A stretch of 12,042 nt of DNA from Burkholderiales bacterium RIFCSPHIGHO2_12_FULL_61_11 (lineage in GTDB: Bacteria; Pseudomonadota; Gammaproteobacteria; Burkholderiales; Burkholderiaceae_C). This document shows positions 1 through 7,796 of this stretch, piece by piece; position 1 is the stretch's first letter, and each line of letters opens with the position of its first letter. Location: NCBI GenBank assembly GCA_001770785.1, contig MERZ01000349.1, forward strand, positions 45,371 through 57,412. The letters run 5' to 3'. The position numbers and the translations under genes were made by a program. The notes under the pieces are model-generated. The model searched no databases. It worked only from the letters and a program-made list of their open reading frames with translations, and was not told where the DNA came from.

Positions 1-842
1 GTCTCCACCGAGTAGGAATGTAGCGGGCCGAGTTCGGTGTCGATGACGTAGAAGTCGTGCTCGGCATCCTTCGCGATCACCGTGCCTTCGACAAAATTGG
101 TGCTGCCGACGAAGTCCGCGACGAACTGGTTCTGCGGCCGCTCGTAGATGTCGCGCGGCGAACCGATCTGCTGGATGCGGCCCAGGTTCATCACGGCGAC
201 CTGGTGCGACAGTGCCAGCGCTTCGCTCTGGTCGTGCGTGACATAGACGGTGGTGATCTTCAGCTCACGCTGCAGGCGCTTGAGTTCGAAACGCATCAGC
301 TCGCGCAGTTTGGCATCCAGATTCGACAGCGGCTCGTCGAGCAGCAACAGTTTGGGCTCCATCACCAGGGCGCGCGCCAGCGCCAGGCGCTGCTGCTGGC
401 CGCCCGACAGCTTGGTCGCTTCGCGGTCGCGCAGATGGTCGAGCTGTACCGCCGCCAGCACTTTCATGACCTTTTCGTCGATCTCGGCGCGCGTGTACTT
501 TTTCTTGCCGACCTGCAGCGGGAAGGCGGTGTTGGTAAACACATCCATATGCGGCCAGATCGCGTAGGACTGGAACACCATGCCGAAGCCGCGCTGATTG
601 GGCGGCGTGAAAACGCGTCGCGTACCAGAGTACACAACAACGTTGTCGACGCTGATCTCGCCCGATTTCGGACGCTCGAGTCCGGCAATGGAGCGCAGCG
701 TGGTGGTCTTGCCGCAGCCGCTCGGTCCGAGCAGCGTGAAAAAGTGGCCCTCGGGCACTTCGATGTTGATGTCCTGGGCGGCTTTCACTGGCTGCCCGAG
801 TTCGTTGGTGTACTCCGTGAACAGAGCGTTAATCTTAAGCAT
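1..842 (-). CDS. ABC transporter ATP-binding protein, FbpC/PotA type (C-terminus cut by window edge)
   Basis: This is the cytoplasmic ATPase that powers the permease encoded just upstream. Reading from the ATG at 842 gives 280 codons with no stop before the window edge, so the C-terminal end is missing. Visible motifs are Walker A (GPSGCGKTT, residues 39-47), the Q-loop Gln91 (VFQSY), the ABC signature LSGGQQQR (145-152), Walker B LLLLDE (165-170) with the D-loop SNLDAK after it, and the switch His203 (VTHD). The QIGSPRDIYERP stretch (225-236), followed by FVGSTNF, is typical of the CUT/ferric/polyamine importer ATPases and leads into a C-terminal regulatory TOBE-type domain, which is partly lost. 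The gene starts 34 bases after the permease stop, so the two are probably co-transcribed. The family is certain. The substrate is inferred from the catabolic neighbourhood and is not shown by the sequence. Confidence 0.95.
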   Translation of the reverse strand, partial: MLKINALFTEYTNELGQPVKAAQDINIEVPEGHFFTLLGPSGCGKTTTLRSIAGLERPKSGEISVDNVVVYSGTRRVFTPPNQRGFGMVFQSYAIWPHMDVFTNTAFPLQVGKKKYTRAEIDEKVMKVLAAVQLDHLRDREATKLSGGQQQRLALARALVMEPKLLLLDEPLSNLDAKLRELMRFELKRLQRELKITTVYVTHDQSEALALSHQVAVMNLGRIQQIGSPRDIYERPQNQFVADFVGSTNFVEGTVIAKDAEHDFYVIDTELGPLHSYSVE

Positions 843-876
843 GGCGGGGTTTCCGTAGCAAGTCGTGGTTCATGTG

Positions 877-2643
877 TCAGGTTTCCTTAATTCCGAATTT
901 CTTGCCAACGGCCTGGGCGATCAACACAAGCCCAAACAGCGCCAGGATGAACAGCACGCCGAGTGCCGACAGCTCGACGTACTGGCCGTTCTCCCACAGT
1001 TCCCAGATGATGATGGAGACCACCTCGGTGCCCGGGCTGTACAGCAAAATGGAGCTCGACAGCTCGCGGATCGAGACGATCATGATGTAGATCCAGCCGG
1101 CCATCAGGCCCGGCTTGAGCAGCGGCAGGATGATGCGGCGGAAAGTGGTGCCCCACGAGGCCCCGCTCATCGCGGACGACTCTTCCAGTTCCTTGTGGAT
1201 TTGCAGCATCGAGGTGGTGTTGAAACGCAAGCCATAGGGCATGAAGCGCGTCACGTAGGCGATAAACAGGATCCACATGGTCCCGTACACGCCGATGTCG
1301 ACGTTCAGGTAGAAGATCATCAGCGCCAGGCCCAGCACCAGCCCCGGGAACACCATCGGCAGCGAGGCCAGGTTGTCCAGCAGCCAGCGCCCAGGCAGCT
1401 TGGTCTTGACGGTGATCCAGCAGATCACCGAGGTGATCAGCATGATCGCCGTGGCTGTACCGACGGCCAGAAACAGGCTGTTCCACACCGAACGGGCAAG
1501 GTTGGGGTAGGTCAGCACGAAGCGGTAGGGGTCCAGCGTCATATTCTTCAACGCCTCCATCGACGGCACTGAATAAAACCTCTGAAAAGAGGACCACAGG
1601 AGCACCAGGAAGGGCAACGCCACGATCAGACTGAAATACAGGAAGAACACGCCCGCCGCGGCCCAGCGCCAGCGCCCCAGGTCGATCTGCCGCGGGCGAA
1701 AGCCCTTGCCGGTCATCGTCGAATACTTGGATCCGCTGGACGAGAGCTTGGAAATGAAATAGATGCCGATCGTGGTGATCAGCAGCAGCGTGATCGCGTA
1801 GGTCGAGGCCAGTCCGACCTGGCTTGGGTAGCGGTGCACCGCCTGGTAGATCGACGAGGTGAACACCTGGATGCCGACCGGCAGTCCGAGCAGCGCTGGC
1901 ACCTCAAAGGATTCGATTGCGCGCACGAACAGGATCAGGAAGGTGGCGAAGATCGCCGGCCAGGCGAGCTTCAGCGTGATGTGCCACAAGACCTGAAACA
2001 CATTGGCGCCGCTCATCGTGGCCGACTCTTCCAGCGACGGGTCCATCGCGCGAAAGGCCGCCGTCATCAGCAGGAAGGCCATCGGTGAGTAGTGCAGGCC
2101 GTCGACCCAGATCATCCCCCACATCGAGTAGATGTCGAACACCGGCCCCTGAAGGTTGAACCAGTGCATCAGCGTCAGATTAATGATGCCAATCTTCGGG
2201 CTTCCCAGCAAAATCCAGGCGACGGTGAAAAGGACGCCCGGGATCACCAGAGGGATCAGCGACAGGGCGAAGAACAGTGACTTGAACGGTGTGTTGGTAC
2301 GCTCGTTCATCCAGGCCAGCGCGGTGCCGACCACGAAAGAAAACGCCGAAACGCCGACGGCGAACTGTAACGAATTCAAAAAAAGTCGGACGGTGTCAGA
2401 GTTGGTGTAGGCCGTAATGTAGTTGCCGAACGTGAACACCGCCGGCTTGGTGGCGGTCTGCGGCGTAAAGAAGCTTTGCCACAACAGGAACCCGAGCGGA
2501 ATGATGGCGATGTATACCGTGAACGCAATGCACGCGCCGACGATGATCCACTGCCAGTTGAGCGACAGACGACGCGCGCTCGGCGGGCTCGCGACCATCC
2601 CGCTGCCTGCAAATTCGTTTGCTTTCGCTGATAGTTCGGTCAT
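877..2643 (-). CDS. Fused two-domain ABC transporter permease (FbpB/AfuB type)
   Basis: This 588-residue inner-membrane protein is a tandem fusion of two binding-protein-dependent permease domains, as in ferric-ion (FbpB/AfuB) and related importers, so one chain can form the whole membrane channel. Each half carries an EAA loop for docking the ATPase: EESATMSGA near 205-213 and EESSAMSGA near 488-495. The pattern is about six hydrophobic segments per half. The first lies near 32-57, and the second half begins near 329-352 after a polar linker at about 300-326. The start is the ATG at 2643; its ribosome-binding site is weak. A strong sigma-70-like promoter and a palindromic operator lie directly upstream, so this gene heads its own unit with the ATPase gene. 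No periplasmic binding protein is in the window. Given the neighbouring genes, uptake of an aromatic acid or a pathway intermediate is plausible, but iron transport cannot be excluded. Confidence 0.93.
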   Translation of the reverse strand: MTELSAKANEFAGSGMVASPPSARRLSLNWQWIIVGACIAFTVYIAIIPLGFLLWQSFFTPQTATKPAVFTFGNYITAYTNSDTVRLFLNSLQFAVGVSAFSFVVGTALAWMNERTNTPFKSLFFALSLIPLVIPGVLFTVAWILLGSPKIGIINLTLMHWFNLQGPVFDIYSMWGMIWVDGLHYSPMAFLLMTAAFRAMDPSLEESATMSGANVFQVLWHITLKLAWPAIFATFLILFVRAIESFEVPALLGLPVGIQVFTSSIYQAVHRYPSQVGLASTYAITLLLITTIGIYFISKLSSSGSKYSTMTGKGFRPRQIDLGRWRWAAAGVFFLYFSLIVALPFLVLLWSSFQRFYSVPSMEALKNMTLDPYRFVLTYPNLARSVWNSLFLAVGTATAIMLITSVICWITVKTKLPGRWLLDNLASLPMVFPGLVLGLALMIFYLNVDIGVYGTMWILFIAYVTRFMPYGLRFNTTSMLQIHKELEESSAMSGASWGTTFRRIILPLLKPGLMAGWIYIMIVSIRELSSSILLYSPGTEVVSIIIWELWENGQYVELSALGVLFILALFGLVLIAQAVGKKFGIKET

Positions 2644-2665
2644 GCTTTTTAGGGTTCTCTTTTAG

Positions 2666-2684
2666 TGTTCTTCTATGAAGAACA
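2666..2684. promoter_or_regulatory. Palindromic operator candidate (GTTC-N9-GAAC)
   Basis: This is a perfect inverted repeat with 8-base arms TGTTCTTC and GAAGAACA around a 3-base centre TAT. It lies 16 to 34 bases downstream of the transcription start predicted from the promoter at 2707-2735, between that promoter and the permease start, where a bound repressor would block transcription. A related GTTC-N9-GAAC site lies in front of the oxygenase operon at 11341-11357. The symmetry suggests a dimeric regulator. IclR-family regulators are common in such pathways, but the regulator itself is not in the window. Confidence 0.6.
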
Positions 2685-2706
2685 TCGGTCCGTATACAGA
2701 TATGCA

Positions 2707-2735
2707 AATATATAAACCAAATCAGCAGCTGTCAA
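2707..2735 (-). promoter_or_regulatory. Sigma-70-type promoter of the ABC transporter unit
   Basis: On the minus strand a perfect -35 box TTGACA (2735-2730) is followed by a 17-base spacer and the -10 box TATATT (2712-2707), one base from consensus. Transcription would start near 2700, leaving a leader of about 57 bases before the permease ATG. The region is AT-rich compared with the surrounding GC-rich coding sequence. Confidence 0.7.
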
Positions 2736-2833
2736 TGCATTTAACTCAGTAGTAACCCGCGAATCACCAGCAAATCAAGAAACAGAAATTGCGAGCCGTG
2801 TTGTCCGGGCCCCATGTGGTCGGAGGTCGGAGG

Positions 2834-2850
2834 GCGGCGCGGATCGCCGC
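2834..2850 (-). terminator. GC-rich hairpin after the cobW-like gene
   Basis: GCGGCG and CGCCGC form a perfect 6-base stem with a 5-base loop, 28 bases beyond the stop of the CobW-family gene. No T-run follows on the minus strand, so intrinsic termination is uncertain. It could only slow polymerase or protect the 3' end. Apart from this hairpin, the promoter and the operator, I see no gene in the 235-base gap 2644-2878. Confidence 0.3.
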
Positions 2851-2878
2851 GTAGCGTCGAGCGTGGAATCGGCCCGCC

Positions 2879-3910
2879 TCAGGCTGGAGCCGGCGACTTG
2901 GCCGCACAGGAATCCAAGCCCGCCTGGAGCGCAGTAACGTCGAGCTTGCGGCCGATGAAAACAATGCGGCTGCGGCGTGCCTCGTCGGCCTTCCACGGCC
3001 GCTGCAGGTCACCCTCGATCAGCATGTGCACGGCCTGGAACACCAGCTTCCGGGGCTCGCCGTACACATCGATGATGCCCTTGGCGCGCAGGATGTTCGG
3101 TCCCTGCTCGGCCACCACCGCTTCGAGCCAGCGGCTGACTGCGGCATGGTCCATCGGCTGCTGCGACGTCAGCGCGACGCTGCCGATCTGATCGTCGTGT
3201 GCGTGGTCGTGGGTGCAATGCGCGTCGTGCACATGGCCGGCGACGCCGTGCGCAGCTTGCAGGAAGTGTGGTTCTAGCGCCGCGATGCGCTTCAGGTCGA
3301 AGCCGCCGCGATGCAGTACCTGGTCGAGCGCGACGTTGGCGCGCTGCGCGCGATGGATCGGTGCCCACGGGTTCAGCCGGGCGATGCGTGCCTCGGTCTC
3401 ACGCAGTTCCGCCTCGCTCACCAGCTCGGTTTTGTTCAACACGATCTGGTCGGCGAAGGCGATCTGCTCGGCGGCCTCAAAGCTGTCGGCTAATCGCAGC
3501 CCGATGTGCAGTGCGTCGACCACCGTCGTGACCGAGTCGAGCACGGTGCGCTCATGCAGGAACGGGTCGACGAAGAAAGTCTGCGCCACCGGGCCGGGGT
3601 CGGCCAGGCCGGTGGTCTCGACGATGATCGCATCGAACGGTTTGTCGCTGTCCGCGTGCTGGCGCAGCAGCGTGTGCAGCGTGCGGATCAGGTCGCCGCG
3701 CACGGTGCAGCAGATGCAGCCGTTGTTCATCTCGAACAGCTCCTCGTCGGCGCTAACGATCAGTTCGGCATCGATGCCGATCTCTCCGAACTCGTTGACG
3801 ATAACAGCGTAGCGCCGACCGTGATCCTCGCTCAGGATGCGGTTGAGCAGGGTGGTCTTGCCGGCGCCGAGGTAGCCGGTCAGCACGGTCACCGGAATTC
3901 GCTTGTCCAT
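2879..3910 (-). CDS. CobW/ZNG1-family GTPase, putative metal chaperone
   Basis: The protein belongs to the G3E GTPases of the CobW/YjiA/ZNG1 group, which use GTP to deliver zinc or cobalt to client enzymes. From the ATG at 3910 it is 343 residues. It has a P-loop [10 protein letters not shown] (11-20), the metal-binding CxCC motif Cys65-Ile-Cys67-Cys68, a switch region ETTGLADP (98-105) and the base-recognition motif NKTE (159-162). A His-rich stretch at about 221-239 contains seven His, and a CobW C-terminal domain follows. An in-frame GTG at 3955 would add 15 residues. I prefer the ATG because the family normally begins a few residues before RIPVTVLTG and neither start has a clear ribosome-binding site. 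It is the last gene of the catabolic operon, 52 bases after the dehydrogenase gene. A role in metallating the zinc enzymes encoded upstream is inference. Confidence 0.93.
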   Translation of the reverse strand: MDKRIPVTVLTGYLGAGKTTLLNRILSEDHGRRYAVIVNEFGEIGIDAELIVSADEELFEMNNGCICCTVRGDLIRTLHTLLRQHADSDKPFDAIIVETTGLADPGPVAQTFFVDPFLHERTVLDSVTTVVDALHIGLRLADSFEAAEQIAFADQIVLNKTELVSEAELRETEARIARLNPWAPIHRAQRANVALDQVLHRGGFDLKRIAALEPHFLQAAHGVAGHVHDAHCTHDHAHDDQIGSVALTSQQPMDHAAVSRWLEAVVAEQGPNILRAKGIIDVYGEPRKLVFQAVHMLIEGDLQRPWKADEARRSRIVFIGRKLDVTALQAGLDSCAAKSPAPA

Positions 3911-3962
3911 GACGGGCCCGGCACCTACCGCCGCTAAATTCGGCGAATTTTCCACACGCCGA

Positions 3963-5069
3963 CTAGAGCCAAGGCATCAGGGACGCATGAATCACGTTCG
4001 GCACGCCTTCGTTGCCAACCGACCGGATCGCAAGGTCCACATCCTTCAGGCCAAATTTGTGGGTCGTGACCTTCTCCAGCGGGAAACGGTGCGATGCTAG
4101 CTGCGCCAACGCCAGTTCGCAGGCGCGATAGCTATGGCCGCGGGCACTTTTGAGGGTGATGAATTTCAGCGTGACTTTGCCGATCGGGAAATTCGGGAAA
4201 TCCGTCATTTCACCCTGCATCACCATCACCCCCCCCTTGCGCTTGAGCGCTTCCACGCCGAGCAAAATCGGGAAGGTCCCGGCACCTGCCGTGCAATCGA
4301 GCACCACGTCGACACCCTTGCCGCCGGTGATTTCCATGATGCGCGCCAGTGGATCTTCTTCCTGGACGTTGATCACGTGGTCGGCGCCGAGCGCCTTGGC
4401 AACCTCCAGCCGTGCCGCATCTTTCGAGGTGCCGGTGACGATGATGCGCGCCGCGCCAGCCTGTTTGCAAATAACCGTTTGCGACAGCCCCTGTTGGCCC
4501 GGCCCCTGGATCAGCACGGTACTGTTATAGCCCACGCCACCGTCGAACAGAGACCATTCGATGCCGTTCGCCATCGGCGTCACCAGCCCGGCCAACTCCG
4601 GCGTCACGCCGTCCGGCACCTTGTGCACCACGGAGTTCCATGGCAGGTACGCGTATTGTGCAAAGCCGCCCCACAGGTGCGGCGGCTTGTCGGATGATGT
4701 GTAGCCATAGCGGATACCGTCCGGGTTGTAACGCCAATCGGTATTTTCACAATGACGGTACTCGCCCCGATGACACCACTCGCATTTGAAGCAGCCGACG
4801 TAATGCTCGACAAATACCAGGTCGCCCTCCCTGAAACCCTTGCGCTGGGTAAATTCCCGGCCGGCCTTGGCGATGTACCCAATATTCTCGTGACCCATGA
4901 TGACCGGGCCCCTTGCCAAGGGCTGCTTGTACATTTTGACGTCGGTACCGCAAATGCCCGCGACTTCCATCCTCAGCAGGGCACCATCTTCCGGAACATC
5001 CGGCATCGGAAATTCCCTAATTTCAATCTTGCTTGGGCCTACTTTTACCGCTGCCAGCACTTTTCCCAT
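3963..5069 (-). CDS. Zinc-dependent MDR alcohol dehydrogenase
   Basis: This 368-residue medium-chain dehydrogenase/reductase oxidises an alcohol or diol with NAD(P)+. The catalytic zinc ligands fit Cys40 (GICGTD) and His60-Glu61 (GHENIG). The structural zinc is held by Cys93, Cys96, Cys99 and Cys107. The nucleotide-binding fold has the glycine motif GPGQQG (189-194), with the next strand ending at VTGTSKD. The ATG at 5069 has a good ribosome-binding site (GGAG seven bases upstream), and the gene follows the aldolase gene by 40 bases. The substrate cannot be read from the sequence. In this operon it might act as the cis-dihydrodiol dehydrogenase, which is otherwise missing (the known Pht4 belongs to a different family), or on a semialdehyde of ring cleavage. 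Both ideas are inference. Confidence 0.93.
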   Translation of the reverse strand: MGKVLAAVKVGPSKIEIREFPMPDVPEDGALLRMEVAGICGTDVKMYKQPLARGPVIMGHENIGYIAKAGREFTQRKGFREGDLVFVEHYVGCFKCEWCHRGEYRHCENTDWRYNPDGIRYGYTSSDKPPHLWGGFAQYAYLPWNSVVHKVPDGVTPELAGLVTPMANGIEWSLFDGGVGYNSTVLIQGPGQQGLSQTVICKQAGAARIIVTGTSKDAARLEVAKALGADHVINVQEEDPLARIMEITGGKGVDVVLDCTAGAGTFPILLGVEALKRKGGVMVMQGEMTDFPNFPIGKVTLKFITLKSARGHSYRACELALAQLASHRFPLEKVTTHKFGLKDVDLAIRSVGNEGVPNVIHASLMPWL

Positions 5070-5109
5070 ATCTATACTCCAATGATGTTTTTTGTTTTAT
5101 TCGAAAGGC

Positions 5110-5808
5110 TTACAGCGACTCGTTGGCACCCAGCACGCCAGCGGCATGCAAGGAGGCTTCGAGCCACTTCGGACGAATGTTCTTACCGCTGAGGATGTCG
5201 GCGATGCGCTTTTTCTCGTCGGCGACTTTGCCTGCGGCGAGGTCGGTCAGCGACGCGGCCTTTTCCCGCTCGACGGCAACGACACCATCGGCGTCGCCGA
5301 CAATCAGGTCGCCAGGGCGGATCGCCACGTCGCCGCAAGAAATCGGCCAGTTGATGCGGCCCGGGATGAATTTGGTCGGACCATTCGGGTTGGCTCCAAC
5401 AGAATAAACTGGAAAGCCCAGTTCGCGCAATTCCTCGGTATCACGCACGGCACCATCGATCACCACACCAGCCAGGCCGAGCTTCTTGCATGCGTTGAGC
5501 ATGATCGAGCCCATCAGCGCGCAGGTCGTGTCGCCCTTGCCGTCAATGACCAGCACGTCGCCGGGGCGAGCCATCGCCATCGCCGCATGGATCATCAAGT
5601 TGTCGCCGGGACGCACCTCAACCGTGAATGCGGGGCCGGCCAGGCGCATGCTGGGTGAGAGCGGCGCGATGCGGCCGTCGAGTGCGCCCCGACGCCCCGC
5701 CACGTCGGCCAGGATGGAGGTCGCGAAGGCCGACGCCTCATGCACCGTCTCGGGCGCCACGCGGTCGACGTCACGACGGATGTCGGACAGGTCGTTTTTT
5801 TCGTTCAT
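5110..5808 (-). CDS. ligK: 4-carboxy-4-hydroxy-2-oxoadipate / 4-hydroxy-4-methyl-2-oxoglutarate aldolase (RraA-like)
   Basis: The 232-residue protein belongs to the RraA-like class II aldolases, which split 4-carboxy-4-hydroxy-2-oxoadipate into pyruvate and oxaloacetate. This is the last step of protocatechuate 4,5-cleavage and of gallate breakdown. Family signatures are DGAVRD (118-123), whose Arg122 and Asp123 match the catalytic Arg and metal-anchoring Asp of characterised aldolases, and VGDADGVVAV (170-179). The frame is open upstream to 6000, but that part overlaps the LigJ-like gene and has no family character. The ATG at 5808, with AGAAAG-like sequence before it and a 28-base gap after the upstream stop, is the better start. 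Its place directly after the hydratase gene supports the aldolase call over plain RraA, the RNase E regulator. Such enzymes often also decarboxylate oxaloacetate. Confidence 0.9.
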   Translation of the reverse strand: MNEKNDLSDIRRDVDRVAPETVHEASAFATSILADVAGRRGALDGRIAPLSPSMRLAGPAFTVEVRPGDNLMIHAAMAMARPGDVLVIDGKGDTTCALMGSIMLNACKKLGLAGVVIDGAVRDTEELRELGFPVYSVGANPNGPTKFIPGRINWPISCGDVAIRPGDLIVGDADGVVAVEREKAASLTDLAAGKVADEKKRIADILSGKNIRPKWLEASLHAAGVLGANESL

Positions 5809-5836
5809 TGTTTCTTTCTCACTGTCTGTTTTCAAA

Positions 5837-6880
5837 CTATTTGTTCGTGTGGCCGCGGCGCTTGAGCAGGGCGTCCAGGCGCGGGTATACCTTGCGGGCA
5901 TTGCCCTCGAAAATTTTGTGCCGGCTAGCTTCGTCGAGCGTTGTGACCTGATCGATGTAGCGCTTTGTGTCATCGAAATAATGGCCGGTCTCTGGATCAA
6001 TGCCCGGCACCGCTCCTTTCATCTCGGAGGCAAACATGATGTTGTTTATCGGGATCACCTTGGTCAGTAGTTCGATGCCTGGCAGATGGTAGACACAGGT
6101 GTCGAAAAATACGTTGTTCATCAGGTACTCGACCAGCGGTTTTTTCTGCATGCTCAGGCACAACCCACGGTAGCGCCCCCAGTGGAAGGGCACGGCACCG
6201 CCGCCATGCGGGATGACAAACTTCAGCGTTGGAAAGTCCTTGAACAGATCGCCTTGGATTAGTTGCATGAAGGCGGTCGTGTCGGCGTTGATGTAGTGCG
6301 CGCCGGTGTGGTGGAAATTTGGGTTACAGCAGGACGAGACATGGATCATGGCCGGCACGTCAAGCTCGCACAACTTCTCGTAGATCGGGTACCAATGCGG
6401 GTCGGTCAGCGGCGGGCCGCTCCAGTGGCCACCCGATGGATCAGGGTTGAGGTTGACGCCGACAAAACCCAGTTCGTTGACGACACGCTCGAGCTCGGCA
6501 ATACAGTTTTTAGTCGTCACGCCAGGAAACTGCGGCAGCTGGCCGACACCGACGAAGTTGTCAGGCAGTAGTGTGCACAGGCGATGGATCAGGTCGTTGC
6601 TGATCGTCGTCCATTGTTTGCTCACGGCCTCGGTGCCGACGTGGTGCGCCATGCCTGCGGCACGCGGCGAGAAGATTGTCAGGTCACTGCCGCGGTCTTT
6701 CTGCAGCTTGAGCTGCGGCTGCACGCTTTGAATCAATACCTCGTCACTGATGTTCAAGCCTGCGAGGTCGGTCACCGTGGGACGGCGAGCCGGGTCGGCC
6801 AGCCCGGCGAGTTGCTTGTCGCGAAACAGGTGCAGCGCCTGCGGCTCGGTGGTGTAATGGCAATGAATGTCGATGATCAT
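5837..6880 (-). CDS. ligJ: 4-oxalomesaconate hydratase (LigJ type, amidohydrolase superfamily)
   Basis: This 347-residue cytosolic enzyme should hydrate 4-oxalomesaconate to 4-carboxy-4-hydroxy-2-oxoadipate. From memory it resembles Sphingobium LigJ along its whole length, with shared stretches such as TIFSPRA (68-74), NLNPDP (143-148), HGGGAVP (225-231) and FDDTKRYID (302-310). The zinc site is visible: His6 and His8 (HCH), His180 (MIHVS) and Glu286 in the SEM motif. Glu286 replaces the Asp usual in amidohydrolases and marks this family. His225 matches the proposed catalytic His. The ATG at 6880 lacks a strong ribosome-binding site, but MIIDIHCHYT is the normal family start. It sits between the hydrolase (39-base gap) and aldolase genes. 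This is a different family from the PIG-L-type hydratase GalB. The call is among the firmest functional assignments in the window. Confidence 0.93.
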   Translation of the reverse strand: MIIDIHCHYTTEPQALHLFRDKQLAGLADPARRPTVTDLAGLNISDEVLIQSVQPQLKLQKDRGSDLTIFSPRAAGMAHHVGTEAVSKQWTTISNDLIHRLCTLLPDNFVGVGQLPQFPGVTTKNCIAELERVVNELGFVGVNLNPDPSGGHWSGPPLTDPHWYPIYEKLCELDVPAMIHVSSCCNPNFHHTGAHYINADTTAFMQLIQGDLFKDFPTLKFVIPHGGGAVPFHWGRYRGLCLSMQKKPLVEYLMNNVFFDTCVYHLPGIELLTKVIPINNIMFASEMKGAVPGIDPETGHYFDDTKRYIDQVTTLDEASRHKIFEGNARKVYPRLDALLKRRGHTNK

Positions 6881-6919
6881 GGTGTGGCGTTGCGGTGAGG
6901 CGGGGCGAAGTCGACGTGG

Positions 6920-7783
6920 CTAACGGGGTCCGGTGCCCACGCTATTCAGAAACTGCAGCACGCGGGCCGAAGCCGTGCCCTCGGTCTGCCCTGCAACCGG
7001 CATGTCCCAATACTCGGCGCGCGGCAGGCATTCTTCCAGGTAGCGCGCCGCGGAGGTGGCGTGCGACGCGTCGCTTCCGGGGATCACGAGTGCCGGGATG
7101 TCCAGGCGCAGCAGGTCCTCGGGCTCAGCGCCGGGCGCGGTGTCGCGGTCCAGCAGCGTGCGGCCCATGCCGACAACGAGCAGCTTGTAGTGCTCCAAGT
7201 CCTGCCTTGCATAAGCCTCGGCGAATGCGGGATCGTGCCGGATCACCGCGGCCCACGGCCCACCTCGCGGGTCTTCGCCGAAGCTCTTGCCCGAACTGCA
7301 GGCCAAAGCCACGACATCGGCCAGGCCGTGTTGCTGCACATGGGCCAGATGCTGCGCAAAGCGCAGTTGCCCATTGATACGGTACCTGGCACCGCCCACC
7401 GGCCAATACAGCACCATGCCGAGGGTGGCCTGCGGGTGCGTGGCCGCGAAGGCGACCGCCACGCTGCAGCCCATGCAACCGCCCATCAGATGCGCTTGCG
7501 CAATGTTCAGGTGGTCAAGCAGGCCCTTGGCTTGGGTCACGTAATGGCCCCAGGTGATGCGCTCGACGCGACCGCCCGACTGACCGGTCTCGCGCCGGTC
7601 GAAGACGATGCAGGTGTAGCGCTTGGCAAGGTGCTCCAGGGGCTTGGTCTTGGCGTAGACGCCGAGCGTGGACCATTTCTCCAGCGTCGCGTCAAAGCCG
7701 CCGGGCGAAAACATCAGCAGCGGCGGCCCGGAGCCCAAAACTTCGTAACGTGTGTTGATGCCGGCGATCAGGATATTGGGCAT
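6920..7783 (-). CDS. Alpha/beta-fold hydrolase with a Cys nucleophile
   Basis: This is a 287-residue alpha/beta hydrolase of the COG0596 type. An oxyanion-hole-like segment (FSPGG, 25-29) and the strand FDRRETGQSGG (61-71) lead to the nucleophile elbow GGCMG at 101-105, so residue 103 is Cys where Ser is usual. Asp238 (GSDASH) is the likely acid residue. At the C-terminus, where these enzymes normally carry the catalytic His, the sequence reads PVAGQTEGT, with Gln266; His241 in SHAT is the only nearby alternative. The ATG at 7783 has a strong ribosome-binding site (AGGAGA), 13 bases after the PanB-like gene. The open frame continues to 7993 but overlaps that gene. The substrate is unknown. 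Cys-nucleophile dienelactone hydrolases are a precedent for lactone opening in aromatic pathways, so a lactone or vinylogous ketone substrate is an attractive inference. Confidence 0.88.
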   Translation of the reverse strand: MPNILIAGINTRYEVLGSGPPLLMFSPGGFDATLEKWSTLGVYAKTKPLEHLAKRYTCIVFDRRETGQSGGRVERITWGHYVTQAKGLLDHLNIAQAHLMGGCMGCSVAVAFAATHPQATLGMVLYWPVGGARYRINGQLRFAQHLAHVQQHGLADVVALACSSGKSFGEDPRGGPWAAVIRHDPAFAEAYARQDLEHYKLLVVGMGRTLLDRDTAPGAEPEDLLRLDIPALVIPGSDASHATSAARYLEECLPRAEYWDMPVAGQTEGTASARVLQFLNSVGTGPR

Positions 7784-7796
7784 GCCATCTCCTCGC

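Noticed and set aside
57..890. Plus-strand open frame of 277 codons
   Set aside because: It is antisense to the ABC ATPase, whose Walker, signature and switch motifs are all intact on the minus strand.
865..1572. Plus-strand open frame of 235 codons
   Set aside because: It is antisense to the ABC permease. The product is rich in His, Gln, Asp and Arg with no family character, as expected from the shadow of a GC-rich gene.
3717..3765. Truncation or selenocysteine idea for the Cys-rich motif of the CobW-like protein
   Set aside because: The CxCC motif is a normal, conserved metal site of this family and the frame is intact.
3911..3955. GTG start for the CobW-family protein
   Set aside because: It would add 15 residues not typical of the family. 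It is not excluded, since neither start has a clear ribosome-binding site.
5809..6000. N-terminal extension of the aldolase frame up to 6000
   Set aside because: It overlaps the LigJ-like coding region, and its sequence is Ser/Thr/Arg-rich and unlike the family. The ATG at 5808 fits the family length and operon spacing.
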